From Argyresthia goedartella (Eukaryota > Arthropoda > Insecta > Lepidoptera > Argyresthiidae), in assembly GCA_949825045.1 (NCBI GenBank), contig OX463815.1, positions 28,387,356 through 28,451,355 of the forward strand: a stretch of DNA of 64,000 bases, given 5' to 3'. How positions within the stretch are numbered: the stretch's first letter is position 1; each line of letters begins with the position of its first letter. A program made the position numbers and the translations under genes. Positions 30,742 to 40,190 of this stretch are shown here, piece by piece. The notes beneath the pieces are model-generated. The model was not told the origin of the DNA. It saw only the letters and a program-made list of their open reading frames with translations, and did no database searches.

Positions 30742-32457
30742 ATGTCGTTATCTGAAATCCAGAAGGGTGTTTCTAAGGAACTCAGATGGTTTTCCTCCGC
30801 ACACGGTCTGATAGACCGTTTAGATAGGCATGATGTGGTATTGGAGCGGTCTATGGACGTTAAGGAACGTTACAATAGGGTGCTCGAATTGTCCGCGCAG
30901 GCGGAATCAGTTGATGGTTGCGCACCTGACAGGCTGTCACGGTTGATAGGGGATGTCGACCAATGTATGGAGATGGCAGCTGCTATCACGCAGAAGGCTG
31001 CGGACATACGTAGACAGCGCGAGTCCAGCCATGGTGGTGACATTGAAGCACCTCTGCCGCTTCAGGGATCGGGGTCCAGGTTACCTGCCATAACTATGCC
31101 TACTTTTGACGGCGTGTCCGGTGAATGGATGAGCTTCATCAATCTGTTCGACAGTTTGGTGCACATGCGATCGGACATTACCAAGTCTGTCAAGATGGCT
31201 CAGCTGGTGGCAGCATGGAGGGGTGAGCCTAGGGAGCTGGTCGCTCATTTGACAGTTACGGAGGGTAACTATGAAACGGCCAGGCAATTGTTGGTCAGAC
31301 GTTACCATAACAAACGGAGGTTGGCCGATGCCCAACTGAACCGTTTGTTTAGTATCCCGGTTGTGAACAAGGTCGGGGCCATACAGACGGAGGTTTTGAA
31401 CTCATTGTTGTCCGTCACCAAGGCTCTAGAGAATCTTGGACTTCCGGTTGGTGAATGTTCGTACCTACTGTTGTACATTGTACTTTCCCGCCTACCCGCT
31501 GACGTGCAGACTCGTTTCGAACAGTCTCACGGGAGGTCGGCCGAGGACCTGCCCGCCTTCTCCGACTTGGTCGGATTCTTGGAAGAGGAGGCTCGACGGG
31601 CAGAGAATTTGGGGTTGACGGTCACCCATCCTTCGGAGCCACAGAGAGCTGCCGGGAGCGCTGTGAGTAGGGGCCCTCCGACGAGGAAGGACCGCACCAA
31701 CCGGCAGTCGTATGGGACTGTGAGTGAATTGACCCCGCATGGTGAGACCTGCCCATGTTGTAGGCAGATTGGCCATGCTGTGGCCAATTGCAATAAGTTC
31801 GGGGAACTTAGGGTTCAGGGACGGCGCCGGATGGCCAAGCAGCGGAGCTGGTGTTTCCTGTGCCTCGGGCCACACATGGCTAGGGACTGCACGCGCACAA
31901 AAATGTGCGGATATTGTGGTGGGCCCCACAACAATCTGTTGTGCATGAACCGGTCCGGCCAACAGCCTCCACAGGGCCGTACCCAGGGTGACACGGCATG
32001 GGGCCCTGAGAATTCGTTTGCGACTCGGAGCGCAACTCAGGGGCCAACGTCCCCACGTGCACAGGGCAGTACCAGGGTGCAGGGCCGCACTCAGGACCAT
32101 TACATGGGGGGCCCTGAGTTTTCGGTTGCGACTCAGCATCCGACCCAGCGGGACATTGGGTGTGTTGAGCAGGCCGTAACGGGCGAGTGTCATGGGACAA
32201 CTTCGAGCTGTGCGGGTGCGGTTCGGACGCCGCCTCAGTTGTCGCCCCGCTCGTCGCCTCGTCCTCGTCGGTCACATGTGATGTCCCCCCCGCTCATGGA
32301 GCGGCCACGGTTGAATTCACGCCCACCCCCCTTTACGGGGAATCGTAGGTTGGGAATGGAACCGGCGCGTGGGCCATTTGTACAATGGGACCCTCTGGCG
32401 TATAGCTGCATACCTGATCGGTTACAGGCACAGTGGGGCCCCGGGGGTCCTCGCTAG
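30742..32457 (+). CDS. gag: Element C Gag
   Basis: 571 codons, intact. N-terminal helical segment, DUF1759-type capsid ('TMPTFDGVSGEWMSF', 'LLVRRYHNKRRLADAQL'). Three Cys/His clusters follow (CPCCRQIGHAVANC; CFLCLGPHMARDC; CGYCGGPHNNLLC). The Pro/Gly/Gln-rich tail has one copy each of the units that are doubled in element B. Role: particle core and RNA binding. It ends at TAG (32455-32457) with pol in the same frame, so pol expression would need amber readthrough unless an alternative start is used. Confidence 0.93.
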   Translation: MSLSEIQKGVSKELRWFSSAHGLIDRLDRHDVVLERSMDVKERYNRVLELSAQAESVDGCAPDRLSRLIGDVDQCMEMAAAITQKAADIRRQRESSHGGDIEAPLPLQGSGSRLPAITMPTFDGVSGEWMSFINLFDSLVHMRSDITKSVKMAQLVAAWRGEPRELVAHLTVTEGNYETARQLLVRRYHNKRRLADAQLNRLFSIPVVNKVGAIQTEVLNSLLSVTKALENLGLPVGECSYLLLYIVLSRLPADVQTRFEQSHGRSAEDLPAFSDLVGFLEEEARRAENLGLTVTHPSEPQRAAGSAVSRGPPTRKDRTNRQSYGTVSELTPHGETCPCCRQIGHAVANCNKFGELRVQGRRRMAKQRSWCFLCLGPHMARDCTRTKMCGYCGGPHNNLLCMNRSGQQPPQGRTQGDTAWGPENSFATRSATQGPTSPRAQGSTRVQGRTQDHYMGGPEFSVATQHPTQRDIGCVEQAVTGECHGTTSSCAGAVRTPPQLSPRSSPRPRRSHVMSPPLMERPRLNSRPPPFTGNRRLGMEPARGPFVQWDPLAYSCIPDRLQAQWGPGGPR

Positions 32458-32967
32458 GAATTTGCGGCCCAACCATTTGTTGCCCCCCAACCGGAGACGG
32501 TGGTGTTACCGATCGCCTCTGTGCTTGTTTGGGATTTGGCGGGCAACCCAACATACGTTCGCGCCCTATTAGATTCTGGAGCTCAGGGCTGCATTGTATC
32601 GAATGATTTAGCAAAATAGTTGGGCCTCAAGGTAAATAGGTATAATAAATCAATACGGGGCGTGGGGAATGTTACGGTTACGAATGTAGTTGGTCAATCG
32701 GTGATCACGTTCTCTCCACGTTATGACATTTTGAAAAAAACATCCGTGCAAGCTTTAGTAATGACGCATGTCATGGGCAGACACCCCTTGGTGAAGTTGA
32801 ATCCGGCCGTTCGATTCCTGACATCAGGACTCAAGTTGGCGGATCCCGATTTTGACACTCCAGCCCCGGTCGACCTGCTACTGGGAGCAGACGTTCTGGG
32901 TAGGTTTCTGTTGTCGGATCGGCGAGTTCTTCAGCCGGATGGGTTGAATGCTGTGGATACTAAGTTT
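32458..32967 (+). pseudogene. Element C protease region
   Basis: Continues in frame after the gag amber codon. The active site 'RALLDSGAQGCIVS' shows the DSG motif. A second TAG near 32617 (Trp-to-stop relative to element B's KWLGL) precedes 'GVGNVTVTNVVGQSV', 'LVKLNPAVRFLTSGLKLADP' and 'DLLLGADVLGRFLL', the DUF1758-type second half. It is cut at 32967 by an antisense LINE fragment. Confidence 0.88.
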
Positions 32968-33485
32968 ATAGTCAATAGTCAATAGTCAAAGTACTTTATT
33001 ACTGTAGATATTTACATATACTTAGCAAACGTCATTTTTTGCCTCTTCTCTACATTGGACCACTGTGGGAGAAGAAGGGCGTAGAAACTCCCACAGATTT
33101 ATTTTTAGATCTCTTTTAAAAATAGGTTGTGCTTAACTAATACAAATATGAAAAATTTAATTGTTATGATTAATAAGCAGGAATAAATAATTACAAAATT
33201 ATTAACAGCAAGGTCTGTGTTGAGCCAGATTAACCCCATACAGTCCTGTCATTTAAGTAATCTTGAACATTGTAATATCCCTTTTTCGACAAAGTCGCTT
33301 TAACATGCTTTTTAAATTGCTCAAATGGCAATTTCAAAATCTCCAGAGGTATCTTATTGTAGTAGAGAATGCACTGACCCTTGAAAGAATTGCTAACCTT
33401 CGCGAGTCTAAAACGGGGCGCACATAGTCTGTGATTATTTCTTAGGTTAACATTACAGCTGTCGCTAAGTTTGGAAGTTTGTTTG
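32968..33485 (-). mobile_element. 5'-truncated LINE K-family copy inside element C
   Basis: Minus-strand reading matches the 3' end of LINE K (about 39640-40135), including the end of the reverse transcriptase frame, the 3' UTR and terminal 'gtaataaagtacttt'. It then has a short (ttgacta)n tail at the left. The 8-bp direct repeat ctaagttt flanks it (32960-32967 and 33486-33493). It separates protease from reverse transcriptase. Confidence 0.9.
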
Positions 33486-36400
33486 CTAAGTTTGTTTGGT
33501 CACGTGATCATGGGTCCGGCATTGCCAATGGTTAGGCCTGCCGAGTCAGATGGCATACTTATTGGCTCAGCGTTGTCAGACGTTATCCAACGTTTCTGGG
33601 AGATAGAGGAACCTCCCACCGTTCGTCGAGTCGACGCAGACGAAGAAGAGTGCGAGTTGTTTTACCAGAATAGTACTGGTCGCCTTCGTTCTGGTCGTTT
33701 TGTAACTCGACTGCCTTTCAGGGCCGATCGACCGCCACTAGGAGAATCTAGGAAGATGGCTGAGACGAGATTGATGTCGATGGAGCGTAGGATGACAAGG
33801 GACGCCGTATTTAAACAAAAATATGTTGATTTCATGAGGGAGTATGAGTCGTTAGGACACATGTCGGTATCGGGTGTGGACTGGAGATCTGAGGATCATT
33901 GTTTCCTTCCACACCATGCCGTCCTACGAACCCCTACCGGCAAGATTCGAGTTGTTTTTGATGGGTCAGCACCTACCTCGAACGGGATGTCCCTGAATCA
34001 GTGTCTACATTCGGGACCCAAGTTGAGTCGTGATATTTCGGATATTCTCACGAGCTTTCGGAGGCACCAGATTGTATTTGTCGCAGACATTCGGATGATG
34101 TTTAGGCAAACGGTAATTCATCCGGCTGACAGAAGGTATCAGTTGATACTTTGGCGTGAGTCCACGGCCGAGCCAGTCAAGGTCTATGAGTTAAACACGA
34201 ACACGTATGGGTTACGGTCTAGCCCGTATTTGGCGATGCGTACCCTGCGGGAGTTGGCGTCGCGTGACCGTGTGAGCTATCCTAGAGCCGCCGCTATCCT
34301 GGAGCAAGATTTGTACGTCGATGACGTCTGCACAGGGGCAGCCAGTGTAGAGGAAGCTCTGGACCGACGTGACGAGCTCATTCAATTGCTGGAACGAGGC
34401 GGCTATGAACTACGTAAGTGGATGTCCAACTCCCCTGAGTTGATGGCTGGTCTCCCAGATGAGTTTCAACAAGACCCGCACGTTTTTGAGAATCCTGACA
34501 ACCCTAACATGTTGTCAGTACTTGGAATTCAGTACCGGCCCGTCCATGATGAGTTTACCTATCGGGTGGTTTTAGAAACACCGAAGGCCTGGACGAAGCG
34601 GTCAGTACTGTCAACGATTGCGAGAACGTTCGACCCGAATGGATGGATTTCTCCAGTCACCTTTGCTCTCAAATGTTTTATGCAAAGGCTATGGGCGGCT
34701 CAGTTGACCTGGGACACCCACCTCTCAGGTGATTTGTTGACTGATTGGACGCGAATGTTCACCTCGCTATCGGACATAAATAATGTATCGCTGCCGAGGA
34801 AATTGGTCTCTGCTGGGGATTACAGGGCAACCCTTCACGGGTTTTGTGATGCCTCTGAACGAGGGTTTGCGGCAGCGGTTTATTTGCGAACCGTCACCTC
34901 CACCGGGGAGGTCGACGTGCGTTTGGTTTTGGCAAAAAGCAAGGTAGCGCCTATTCGGACAAGGATGACGATTCCAAAACTGGAACTGTCCGGGGCTGCT
35001 CTTTTGACCAAACTTTTGAATCACACTCTAACAGTGTTGCGTGGGTCAGTGGTTTTGGAGGATACGGTGTGCGCTTGGACGGACAGCCAGATTGTTTTGT
35101 GCTGGCTGAAGGCTTCGGTCCATAACTTAGAGGTTTTTGTTGCGAACCGTGTCTCCCAGATTGTGTCGTCTGAGGTCCCACTGACCTGGAGACATGTACC
35201 AGGAGAATTGAACCCGTCTGATTGTGCATCCAGGGGATGTCAGGCTCCTGAACTCGTTAGACACCATTTGTGGTGGGGACCACCCTGGCTTGCCAAGAGA
35301 GAATCGGACTGGCCCCACAGCAATGTAGTAGTATCTTCGGATCATGGCCCCAGAGCGGCCGTGCATGTTACCCAGAAGGCTGAGGACCCTGACGCCGGGT
35401 TTCTGCTGGACCGGTATAGCTCACTTGACAAGTTGATAAACGTGTCCACTTGGATTAGGAGATTCGCTCGAAATTGTCGTACTCCTCGCGATCAGCGAAC
35501 GTTGAACCCTATTCTGACTCCGGCAGAGCGAAACGAGTCGTTATTGAATTTGGTCCGGTTGGTACAGTCCTCGAAGTTTGGGGCAGAATTGGAGATTATA
35601 CGAAGTGGACGTTCGAAATTGAAGGGAGCCGTCGCGCGTCTCAACCCCTTTGTTGATTCGACCGGGTTACTTCGGTTAGGAGGAAGATTGCGCAATGCGA
35701 ATCTGTCGTATTCGGCTCGTCACCCACTTCTGCTCCCCAAGGGGGGACAGTTAGTTGAATTGCTGGTGACTGATCGTCATATTAAAAACGCGCATGCCGG
35801 CTGTAACGCGTTGTTGGCCACGCTCCAGCGGGAGTTTTGGATCTTATCTGCCCGCCGTGTCATACGGAACATCGTGTTTCGGTGCATGCCTTGTTATCGA
35901 CTTAAGGCTGCCACGATGCAACCTCTCATGGGGGACTTGCCCCCTGATCGTGTGAATGAGGTCAGACCGTTTTCAGGTGTTGGTACGGATTTTGCAGGAC
36001 CGTTTATGGTGAAGAGTTCACGATTGCGTACCGCTAGGCAATACAAGGCGTACCTATGTGTGTTTGTTTGTTTATCCACCAAGGCGGTACATCTCGAGCT
36101 CGTTGCTGATCTCTCGACAGAGGCTTTCATTGCTTGTTTGGATAGGTTTGTTTCTCGAAGGGGACTTCCAACTTTGATCCGCTCTGATAACGGCACTAAC
36201 TACATCGGTGCGGAACGATACTTACGAGAGATAGTCAACTTTTTGAATGTAAATAAAGTGGATATTGGAACGGCCCTCTCCCGTCGGGGTATACAGTGGA
36301 CCTTCAGCCCACCGATTTGCCCCCACTGGGGTGGGATTTTTGAGGCCGTAGTTAAGTCAGCTAAGACGCACTTGGGGCGTATAGTAGGTCAGACCGCGCT

Positions 36401-36878
36401 GACTTTTGAGGAGCTCGCGACATTGTTTTGTAAGATCGAGGCCGTTCTCAATTCGCGACCGTTGTGTCCGCTCAGCTCGGATCCAAATGACCTGGAGGCT
36501 CTGACCCCAGGCCATTTCTTGATAGAACAGCCACTTAACGCGTTGCCCGAGCACCCCTTCGAGGGAGTGAAATTGTATCGGTTGTCAAGGTATCAGATGT
36601 TGCAGCAGTTTACTCAGAATTTCTGGAAGCGTTGGTCGCTCGAGTATCTGCATATCTTACAACAGCGCCTTAAGTGGACTGACAAAACTAGCCCCCCTAG
36701 TGTTGGTGACCTCGTTCTGGTTAAGGATGCTAACCTACCGCCACTACGTTGGCGCAGGGGGCGCATTGTTAACTTGTTCCCTGGCAAGGACGGGACCCCC
36801 CGGTCTGCAGAGGTTCTAGTAGGAGGCTCGGTTCTAAAACGAGCGGTAGCAACGTTGTCTCGGCTGCCCGTAGATTAG
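33486..36878 (+). CDS. pol: Element C Pol: reverse transcriptase, RNase H, integrase
   Basis: 1135-codon open frame (frame opens at 33471; element sequence from 33486). Residue numbers from 33471: reverse transcriptase with 'RVVFDGSAPTSNGMSLNQ' at about 160 and YVDD at 282-285. A Peptidase_A17-type region follows. RNase H: 'LHGFCDASERGFAAAVY' at about 455, later 'CAWTDSQIVLCWLK'. Integrase: H2C2 zinc region at about 770-810 ('HIKNAHAGCN...CMPCYRL'), core with 'GVGTDFAGPF', 'IRSDNGTNYIG' (about 903) and 'GIFEAVVKSAK' (about 956), so D,D,E are present. A DUF5641-type tail ends RLPVD. The domains look intact; the element is disabled upstream by the LINE insertion, the protease stop and the 5' LTR loss. 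Confidence 0.93.
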   Translation, partial: LSLFGHVIMGPALPMVRPAESDGILIGSALSDVIQRFWEIEEPPTVRRVDADEEECELFYQNSTGRLRSGRFVTRLPFRADRPPLGESRKMAETRLMSMERRMTRDAVFKQKYVDFMREYESLGHMSVSGVDWRSEDHCFLPHHAVLRTPTGKIRVVFDGSAPTSNGMSLNQCLHSGPKLSRDISDILTSFRRHQIVFVADIRMMFRQTVIHPADRRYQLILWRESTAEPVKVYELNTNTYGLRSSPYLAMRTLRELASRDRVSYPRAAAILEQDLYVDDVCTGAASVEEALDRRDELIQLLERGGYELRKWMSNSPELMAGLPDEFQQDPHVFENPDNPNMLSVLGIQYRPVHDEFTYRVVLETPKAWTKRSVLSTIARTFDPNGWISPVTFALKCFMQRLWAAQLTWDTHLSGDLLTDWTRMFTSLSDINNVSLPRKLVSAGDYRATLHGFCDASERGFAAAVYLRTVTSTGEVDVRLVLAKSKVAPIRTRMTIPKLELSGAALLTKLLNHTLTVLRGSVVLEDTVCAWTDSQIVLCWLKASVHNLEVFVANRVSQIVSSEVPLTWRHVPGELNPSDCASRGCQAPELVRHHLWWGPPWLAKRESDWPHSNVVVSSDHGPRAAVHVTQKAEDPDAGFLLDRYSSLDKLINVSTWIRRFARNCRTPRDQRTLNPILTPAERNESLLNLVRLVQSSKFGAELEIIRSGRSKLKGAVARLNPFVDSTGLLRLGGRLRNANLSYSARHPLLLPKGGQLVELLVTDRHIKNAHAGCNALLATLQREFWILSARRVIRNIVFRCMPCYRLKAATMQPLMGDLPPDRVNEVRPFSGVGTDFAGPFMVKSSRLRTARQYKAYLCVFVCLSTKAVHLELVADLSTEAFIACLDRFVSRRGLPTLIRSDNGTNYIGAERYLREIVNFLNVNKVDIGTALSRRGIQWTFSPPICPHWGGIFEAVVKSAKTHLGRIVGQTALTFEELATLFCKIEAVLNSRPLCPLSSDPNDLEALTPGHFLIEQPLNALPEHPFEGVKLYRLSRYQMLQQFTQNFWKRWSLEYLHILQQRLKWTDKTSPPSVGDLVLVKDANLPPLRWRRGRIVNLFPGKDGTPRSAEVLVGGSVLKRAVATLSRLPVD

Positions 36879-36910
36879 GGGACAGGTGGGTGCCTGTCCG
36901 GGCGGGTGAT
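36879..36910 (+). promoter_or_regulatory. Polypurine-type tract before the 3' LTR of C
   Basis: After the pol stop comes ggggacaggtgggtgcctgt, then a G-rich 'ccgggcgggtgat', immediately followed by the LTR start tgttcgattcc. It sits where plus-strand priming would occur. Element B has the same sequence. Confidence 0.6.
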
Positions 36911-37456
36911 TGTTCGATTCCAAATCGATATTCGATCGATGGTTTCTGAACGGCCATTTTGAATTTGACGTTAGCTGCCAACCTAGCAGTTTTTTGACAA
37001 CTGACGGACGAAAGCCCTCGCAATGTAAACGCGTTTTGGTTAGGGTATTGAAATTAAATCGCAGGCCATCTGGAATGTATTCGGGTTTCCCTCAGGATTG
37101 TTAATATAGCTGAGTGTGTTATTGTTTCTCGAACCAGATAAAGTTCGCATTTTCGTGCCCGATTGTTTTTACCACGTAACATAACCTGTGTTGGAACACT
37201 GTGCTCATTGAAGCTGGCCCGCCAGTCATACCTGGTTGGCTGAAGAACCTGTCTACCAAGAAGAGCCTAGGGTGCACCCGGGCCTTGCAGAGAGACAGGA
37301 GGTTGACGGGACCGAAGCACAGACCAGGTTAGATCGACCCCAATTAACTTCAGCTCGGTGAACCGCCGACGTTCACACTTCTTGGCAACTGATCGTTACG
37401 CTACCTCGTAGCTGATGGGCCCCTACGAGGTCATTAGGTGCTGAGAAGCCTGAACA
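36911..37456 (+). repeat. Element C 3' LTR
   Basis: 546 bp, TG...CA: begins tgttcgattccaaatcg and ends gagaagcctgaaca. It aligns along its whole length with the 543-bp LTRs of element B in the opposite orientation, with scattered differences. No matching full 5' LTR is present. Confidence 0.95.
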
Positions 37457-39454
37457 CATCCCATAGACTAGAGACATATACGAAAAACTTAGATATAAAT
37501 TTGCCAGTACCGGATTTTAATGAACAGAACCCAAACAAAATCTACTCAGACTTCTTCAACATTATTCAGACAGAATTCAATAAAGTTTTCAAATTAAAGA
37601 ATGTCAGTGGCAACAACGGTAAATCTAAATTTAATGACTGGGCAACGTTTGGAATTCGTAAAAGTAGAGTTATCTTGTATGACCTTTATGATCAAAAAAC
37701 CTATAACTTTAATCGAAAATTTCATGACTATGTTAAAAAATATTCCAAAACTTTCAAGTTGGTTTTTAGAACTGCAAAAACTTTACACATTAATAGAAAA
37801 ATTCAAAATTCAAATAATAGAATGAAAACAGTTTGGCAAATAATAAACCGCGAAACTGGCAAAGTTATACCAAGGAACATTGATTTCTGCCTAAAGATAG
37901 GTGATGATGTTGTTAAATCCAGCGCTGATGTTGCTCGAGCTTTTGAAACATTCTTCACCAATGTACCCGTACTCACAACAGACCGTCTAAATTCATCTCC
38001 ATATGAAGCAGAGACTTTATTAAAAAATAACACTAGCGTCAGTAATGTATATTTAAAATTTCATCATGTATATTCCCAGGACATTGTCAAAACGTTTAAA
38101 TTACTTAACTTAAAAAATACGGAAGACCTGTGGGGTATATCAGTCAAAGTCATTGGTTCAGTAATTCTAGTTATAGCCCACACTTAGCTTATATATTCAA
38201 TAAATGTGTTTACGATGGGGCTTTCCTAGACCTCATGAAACACAGTAAACTGATACCTCTGTTCAAGTCGGGAGATAAGGGCGATCCAACACTAAGTAAA
38301 ATATTTGAAAAGATTATACTCAATCAAATGCTCTCACACTTCAACCGTACAAAACAACTCCACGCTAAACAATATGGTTTCACTAAGGGACTACGGATAC
38401 AGGTATTACCCTTATATCTCATATTAATTCTGCATGGGAGGCCGCTCAGGATGCTATCGGAGTTTTATGAGACCTGTCGAAGGCGTTTGATTGTGTTGAT
38501 CATAATACGCTATTAATTAAATTAAATCATTGCGGAGTTCGAAATAAAGCGTTGGATCTACTAAGATCATACCTAAGCAATAGAATTCAAAAGGCAGAAG
38601 TTAACGGCGTAAAATCTGATGGATCGGGTGTTAAAATTGGCGTTCCACAAGGTTCCATATTAGGCCCTTTCTTATTCCTGGTATATATTAATGATCTTCC
38701 TTTCATGGTGGAGAAATTAACTGACATAGTGTTGTTTGCTGATGATACTTCAATGGTCTTCAAAATTGAAAGACAAAAAGGAGATTTTGATGATGTTAAT
38801 GGTGTATTGTCTTTAACCTTGAATTGGTTCAAAGTTAATAATTTATTGTTAAACGCTGGTAAAATCAAGTGTATCAAATCACTTCCAAATGTCAGGCAAG
38901 TTGAGACCAGTTTAGTGTTAGACAACACATTAGAATTAGTAAATGATACGAAGTTTCTTGGAATAACCATTGATAGAAAATTGCAGTAGGGACCCCACAT
39001 AGTTAAATTGGCTGGTAAATTAAGTTCTGCGGCTTACGCTGTTAGGAACATCAGACAAAGCACGGATGTGGCTACATCTAGGCTAGTATATTTTAGTTAC
39101 TTTCATAGTGTGATGTCCTATGGCATCTTGTTGTGGGGGAAAGCAGCGGATATTCAAACTATTTTTATTTTACAGAAAAGAGCTATTCGAGCAATTTATA
39201 ATTTAAAACGAACAGACTCCTTTAGAGAGCTTTTTAAAGAAATTGACATATTAACAGTAGCTAGTCAAATTATCTTCGAAAATATAATGTATGTACGCAA
39301 GAACCTTACAACATTTTCCAAACTTAGAGATAGCTGTAATGTTAACCTAAGAAATAATCACAGACTATGTACTGATTTAGACTCGCGAAGGTTAGCAATT
39401 CTTTCAAGGGTCAGTGCATTCTCTACTACAATAAGATACCTCTGGAGATTTTGA
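37457..39454 (+). pseudogene. LINE K ORF2 reverse transcriptase
   Basis: The linker frame (to 38187) has 'FNDWATFGIRKSRVILYDLY'. The catalytic part at 38552-38989 has 'GVPQGSILGPFLFLVYINDLP', 'VLFADDTSMVF' (FADD box) and 'TKFLGITIDRKLQ'. A stop then leads to 39008-39454 with 'SVMSYGILLWGKAADIQ' and 'FILQKRAIRAIYNL'. Family role: target-primed reverse transcription. Frame changes near 38180, 38300 and 38500 and stops show it is dead. Confidence 0.88.
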
Positions 39455-39914
39455 AATTGCCATTTGAGCAATTTAAAAAGCATGTTAAAGCGACTTTGTC
39501 GAAAAAGGGATATTACAATGTTCAAGATTACTTAAATGACAGGACTGTATGGGGTTAATCATGCTCAAAACAGACCTTGCTGTTAATAATTTTGTTCAAA
39601 TTATCTTCGAAAATATAATGTATGTACGCAAGAACCTTACAACATTTTCCAAACTTAGCGATAGCTGTAATGTTAACCTAAGAAATAATCACAGACTATG
39701 TACTGATTTAGACTCGCGAAGGTTAGCAATTCTTTCAAGGGTCAGTGCATTCTCTACTACAATAAGATACCTCTGGAGATTTTGAAATTGCCATTTGAGC
39801 AATTTAAAAAGCATGTTAAAGCGACTTTGTCGAAAAAGGGATATTACAATGTTCAAGATTACTTAAATGACAGGACTGTATGGGGTTAATCTGGCTCAAC
39901 ACAGACCTTGCTGT
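39266..39914 (+). repeat. Tandem duplication in LINE K 3' region, about 329 bp x 2
   Basis: The block caaattatcttcgaaaatat through ctgttaataattttgt occurs at 39266-39597 and again from about 39598 to 39914, with few differences (for example cttagagatag against cttagcgatag). The shared reading-frame end 'LRNNHRLCTDLDSRRLAIL' therefore appears twice. Confidence 0.88.
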
Positions 39915-40108
39915 TAATAATTTTGTAATTATTTATTCCTGCTTATTAATCATAACAATAAAAAATTTCATATTTGTATTACAAATTAGTTAAGCACAAC
40001 CTATTTTTAAAAGAGATCTATAAAACAATCTGTGGGAGTTTCTACGCCCTCCTCTCCCACAGTTGTCCAATGAAGAGAAGAGGCAAAAAATGGCGTTTGC
40101 TAAGTATA

Positions 40109-40190
40109 TGTAAATATCTACAGTAATAAAGTACTTTAACTTTGCAACGATGCAAAGTTAAAGTACTTTATTACTGTAGATATTTATAAC
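40109..40190. repeat. Palindromic 3' end of LINE K
   Basis: tacagtaataaagtactttaactttgc is followed, after aacgat, by gcaaagttaaagtactttat tactgta as its inverted copy. The last ~30-40 bases of the LINE are thus repeated in reverse complement just before LINE D resumes. Confidence 0.85.

Larger units (their letters stand above)
29974..37456 (+). mobile_element. BEL/Pao LTR retrotransposon C
   Basis: 7483 bp between perfect catcc duplications (29969-29973 and 37457-37461). The empty site is visible in LINE H near 50592. It has a full right LTR (36911-37456), intact gag and near-complete pol, but a 79-bp palindrome replaces the left LTR. A 518-bp antisense LINE fragment sits inside pol. Confidence 0.95.
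37457..40190 (+). mobile_element. CR1-like LINE K, part 2
   Basis: Resumes with catcccatagactag and carries the linker, reverse transcriptase, 3' UTR and a palindromic end. It contains a tandem duplication of its 3' region and several frameshifts. Confidence 0.9.

Noticed and set aside
31492..32193. 233-codon minus-strand frame in element C
   Set aside because: Antisense shadow of the Gag gene, matching the equivalent shadow in element B.
32622..34778. Splicing as the source of element B's pol deletion (caaggtaaat looks like a donor)
   Set aside because: The junction in B does not fall at the donor and no acceptor ag sits at the other side, so a plain deletion is more likely.
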